This document shows, piece by piece, positions 62,148 to 64,000 of a DNA stretch of 64,000 nucleotides (positions within the stretch are counted from its first letter, which is position 1; the number at the start of each line of letters is the position of its first letter). This stretch comes from Rhizobium bangladeshense (lineage in GTDB: Bacteria > Pseudomonadota > Alphaproteobacteria > Rhizobiales > Rhizobiaceae): assembly GCF_001662075.1 (NCBI RefSeq), contig NZ_LYPL01000008.1, positions 225,762 through 289,761 on the forward strand, in the 5' to 3' direction. The translations under genes and the position numbers were made by a program. Below the pieces are notes generated by a model. That model saw only the letters and a list, made by a program, of their open reading frames with translations. It was not told the origin of the DNA and made no database searches.

Positions 62148-63131
62148 TTGACCACTCCCTTCGCCTTCGACCCGCCACCTGGTCCGGCGCGCCGCGTTTT
62201 ATGTGTCGGCGCGGCGGTTCTGGATACTCTCTTCCGTGTGCGCTCACTGCCCACAGGCCAGGGCAAGATCCTGCCTTACGAGATGCTGCAGGTCGCCGAA
62301 GGCATGGCGTCGAGCGCGGCATTCGCCATCGCCCGGCTTGGCGGCGATGCCAGCCTCTGGGGCGCGGTTGGCGACGATGCCACGGGCGAACGCATCATTT
62401 CCGACCTCGGGGATAGCGGCATAGACACGAGCGGCATGACGGTTGTGCGGGGCGCCCGCTCGGCCGTCTCGACGATCCTCATCGATGACGAGGGCGAACG
62501 CCTGATCGTGCCCTTCTATGACGAGCGGCTCCACGATCAGGTCAGGCCGGTCAGCGCGCAGGAGATTTCCGCCTTCGATGCCGTGCTTGTCGACGTTCGT
62601 TGGCCGAAGCTTGCGCTGCGGACGCTGATCGCCGCCGGCGAAGCTGGCAAGCCGGCCATTCTCGATGGCGATGTTGCGGGCGAGGGCGTCATCGAAATGC
62701 TGGCGCCGGCCGCCAGCCACATCATCTTTTCGCAGCCGGCGGCCGAGCGGCTTGCAGGAACGGCAGATCTCGTGGAAAGCGTCGGCCTCCTGAAGCGCAA
62801 ATTTGAACATGCTTTCATCAGCGTCACGGCCGGCGAGAGCGGCTCCCTGTGGTTCGATGAACCAAGCAGCGACATCCGCCATCTTGCCGCTCCTACGGTC
62901 AGAGCGGTCGACACGCTTGCGGCGGGCGACATCTTCCATGGCGCTTTCGCGCTGGCGATCGCTGGAGGCCTGCCGATCGAAGAGACGATGCGCTTGTCGT
63001 CCATGGCGGCGGCGCTCAAATGCCAGGTGTTCGGCGGGCGCACCGGCGCGCCCACACGAGCCGAGGTGTGCGATGCTCTTCGGACTTGGAACATTGGCGT
63101 TTCCCAGAAGGCGAGCAAAATCGTTCGATAG
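62148..63131 (+). CDS. PfkB-family carbohydrate kinase
   Basis: The 327-residue kinase has the N-terminal PfkB motif (VAEGMASSAAFAIARLGGDA) and the C-terminal one with the catalytic base: AVDTLAAGDIFHGAFALAIA (Asp near residue 264). The start codon appears to be the TTG at 62148, as no ATG or GTG in frame is better placed. It follows the permease closely. With the DapA-family aldolase it forms a plausible import, phosphorylation and cleavage route for a sugar or sugar acid, though the order is not known. Confidence 0.87.
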   Translation: MTTPFAFDPPPGPARRVLCVGAAVLDTLFRVRSLPTGQGKILPYEMLQVAEGMASSAAFAIARLGGDASLWGAVGDDATGERIISDLGDSGIDTSGMTVVRGARSAVSTILIDDEGERLIVPFYDERLHDQVRPVSAQEISAFDAVLVDVRWPKLALRTLIAAGEAGKPAILDGDVAGEGVIEMLAPAASHIIFSQPAAERLAGTADLVESVGLLKRKFEHAFISVTAGESGSLWFDEPSSDIRHLAAPTVRAVDTLAAGDIFHGAFALAIAGGLPIEETMRLSSMAAALKCQVFGGRTGAPTRAEVCDALRTWNIGVSQKASKIVR

Positions 63132-63227
63132 CTGAGCCGGACGCAGCGGCGTCGCCGACGGCGCGTCTCGCCGCCGTAGGAAGGCAGTTGCCTTGCCAAA
63201 TTTTGCCATGGCGGCTACTTTGGCCCC

Positions 63228-63467
63228 ATGAGCACAATGAATATCTCGCTACCGGATAATCTGAAGCACTTCGTCGACCAGCAGGTCGCCGGTCGAGGAT
63301 ATGGCACGAGCAGCGAGTATGTGCGCGAACTGATCCGTCGCGATAGGGATCGGCAGCAGTTGCGCAATCTCCTGCTTGAGGGCGCGTCGTCCGAGGCGAC
63401 CGAGCCAGTTAATACGGACTATTTCGATAGTTTGCGCGAGCGCGCAACGAAACAAAGCTCCAAGTGA
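63228..63467 (+). CDS. parD: ParD-like antitoxin
   Basis: The 79-residue product opens with a ribbon-helix-helix (MNISLPDNLKHFVDQQVAGR) that contains the DNA-binding strand, then GYGTSSEYVRELIRRDRDRQ and a disordered acidic tail. That is the layout of ParD/CC2985-type antitoxins. It overlaps the toxin gene by four bases (GTGA). It binds and neutralises the toxin and represses the operon. Confidence 0.9.
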   Translation: MSTMNISLPDNLKHFVDQQVAGRGYGTSSEYVRELIRRDRDRQQLRNLLLEGASSEATEPVNTDYFDSLRERATKQSSK

Positions 63468-63796
63468 CCGCGAAACCTATCGTCCCCCGCCAGTCGGCTC
63501 GCGGGGATGTCGAGAATGCCGTGAATTATTACGCCCACACGGCGGGAGCACAGATAGCGATAGGCTTCATCGATGCACTGCAATTGACCTATACTTTTAT
63601 TGCAGAGCATCCTGCATCGGGTACATTGCGTCACGCATATGAACTCGGCCTCCCCGAGCTGCAGTGCATGACGATGAGGGGTTTTCCTTATGTGATCTTC
63701 TATCTTGAGCGAGCCGACCACATCGACGTGTGGCGGCTTCTGCACGCCAAGCAGGATATTCCGGTGTGGCTGCAGGATTCAGAAGAATCGGATTAG
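63464..63796 (+). CDS. parE: ParE/RelE-superfamily toxin
   Basis: The 110-residue product has the RelE/ParE fold: SARGDVENAVNYYAHTAGAQ, FIAEHPASGTLRHAYELGLP and GFPYVIFYLERADHIDVWRL, ending in a short tail. The GTG start lies in the GTGA overlap with the antitoxin gene. Such pairs stabilise plasmids or islands. ParE types poison DNA gyrase, but the target here is untested. Confidence 0.88.
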   Translation: MTAKPIVPRQSARGDVENAVNYYAHTAGAQIAIGFIDALQLTYTFIAEHPASGTLRHAYELGLPELQCMTMRGFPYVIFYLERADHIDVWRLLHAKQDIPVWLQDSEESD

Positions 63797-63866
63797 CTCG
63801 GCATATCTTGACAGGTCTCTTCCGAGAAAGGTTCGGTTCCATAAGCTGTCTTATGTGATCTTTGTG

Positions 63867-64000
63867 TGTAGCCGGGTGGGTTCAAGGATGAAGTGCGACT
63901 TGCGATAGATGCCAATGGGTTATCACTCGCAAGGAATGGCTGATGAGACGCACCTACTCCCAGATCGACATGGATGAACGTCGCAGGATCGCTCGCTGGC
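63867..64000 (+). mobile_element. Left end of an IS30-family insertion sequence, cut by the window
   Basis: The element probably starts at TGTAG (63867-63871), the usual terminal bases of IS30-type ends, followed by GTGGGTTCAAGGATGAAG within the likely inverted repeat. The transposase begins at 63944. The boundary and the target site duplication cannot be confirmed, because the right end lies outside the window. Confidence 0.6.
63944..64000 (+). CDS. IS30-family transposase, N-terminus only
   Basis: The 19 codons present read MRRTYSQIDMDERRRIARW, the highly conserved opening of IS30 transposases (helix-turn-helix region). The rest lies beyond the window end, so integrity cannot be judged. 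It is 147 bases after the toxin gene. Confidence 0.82.

Noticed and set aside
1..64000. CRISPR arrays, tRNA and rRNA genes
   Set aside because: I saw no regularly spaced direct repeats, tRNA-like cloverleaf sequence or rRNA sequence in the window.

Overview
The window looks like part of a Rhizobium genome (R. leguminosarum/R. etli type), most probably a large plasmid or chromid. The reasons are GC-rich alphaproteobacterial codon use, several CUT1-type sugar ABC operons each with its own LacI or GntR regulator, a TRAP operon with an L-idonate-dehydrogenase-like gene, RIME-like intergenic repeats, HWE-type histidine kinases, MocD/MocE-like proteins, and two 16-bp palindromes that fit the repABC centromere pattern. 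There are no ribosomal, tRNA or replication genes. Several genes are broken by frameshifts, as is usual in an accessory region.

Layout. 1-8.2 kb: a YihY/BrkB-like membrane protein, a frameshifted adenylate cyclase, the paired palindromes, a decayed GFA-family gene, a P-loop protein, and an SPFH + NAD-kinase-like operon divergent from an NrtR-type Nudix regulator across two tandem operators. 8.4-14.4 kb: a fructoside locus (LacI regulator, binding protein, two permeases, GH32 hydrolase). 14.6-23.3 kb: a stress and signalling block with an EcfG-like sigma factor, a second ECF sigma with its NrsF-like membrane partner (both flanking genes have matching promoters), an MXKDX-repeat protein, three Crp/Fnr-like genes (one broken), a PAS/HWE kinase and small rhizobial proteins. 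23.5-28.6 kb: GntR regulator, TRAP transporter and polyol/idonate dehydrogenase. 28.9-36.1 kb: a diguanylate cyclase, an HWE kinase with a lone receiver, and small or household genes. 36.2-43.9 kb: LacI regulator divergent from a D-erythronate-dehydrogenase-like gene, an SDR and a complete CUT1 transporter that includes the only CUT1-type ATPase in the window.

43.9-52.0 kb is the most unusual part: a block of seven genes bracketed by the permease 3' end and a second, diverged copy of that 3' end. It holds a mutarotase-like protein, a CUT2 ABC ATPase, a binding protein fused in frame to its permease, a PanB-like protein, a Rieske ferredoxin and a membrane desaturase/hydroxylase that resemble rhizopine MocE and MocD, and a LacI regulator. 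I read it as a catabolic cassette for an uncharacterised, possibly methylated, sugar or cyclitol. 52.0-64.0 kb: AzlCD with an AraC regulator, a GGDEF-EAL protein, a methyltransferase, a sugar operon (DapA-family aldolase, GntR, CUT1 binding protein and permeases, PfkB kinase), a ParDE-like toxin-antitoxin pair and the left end of an IS30-family element cut by the window edge.

How it works together. Two of the three CUT1 systems (GH32 and PfkB operons) carry no ATPase and may borrow the one at 39.4 kb. The stress genes seem tied together by GGAAC-N17/18-GTT promoters of the EcfG type and by GTAACC-N16-CGAA promoters of the SigF type. All functional calls rest on reading the sequence; no database search was possible.
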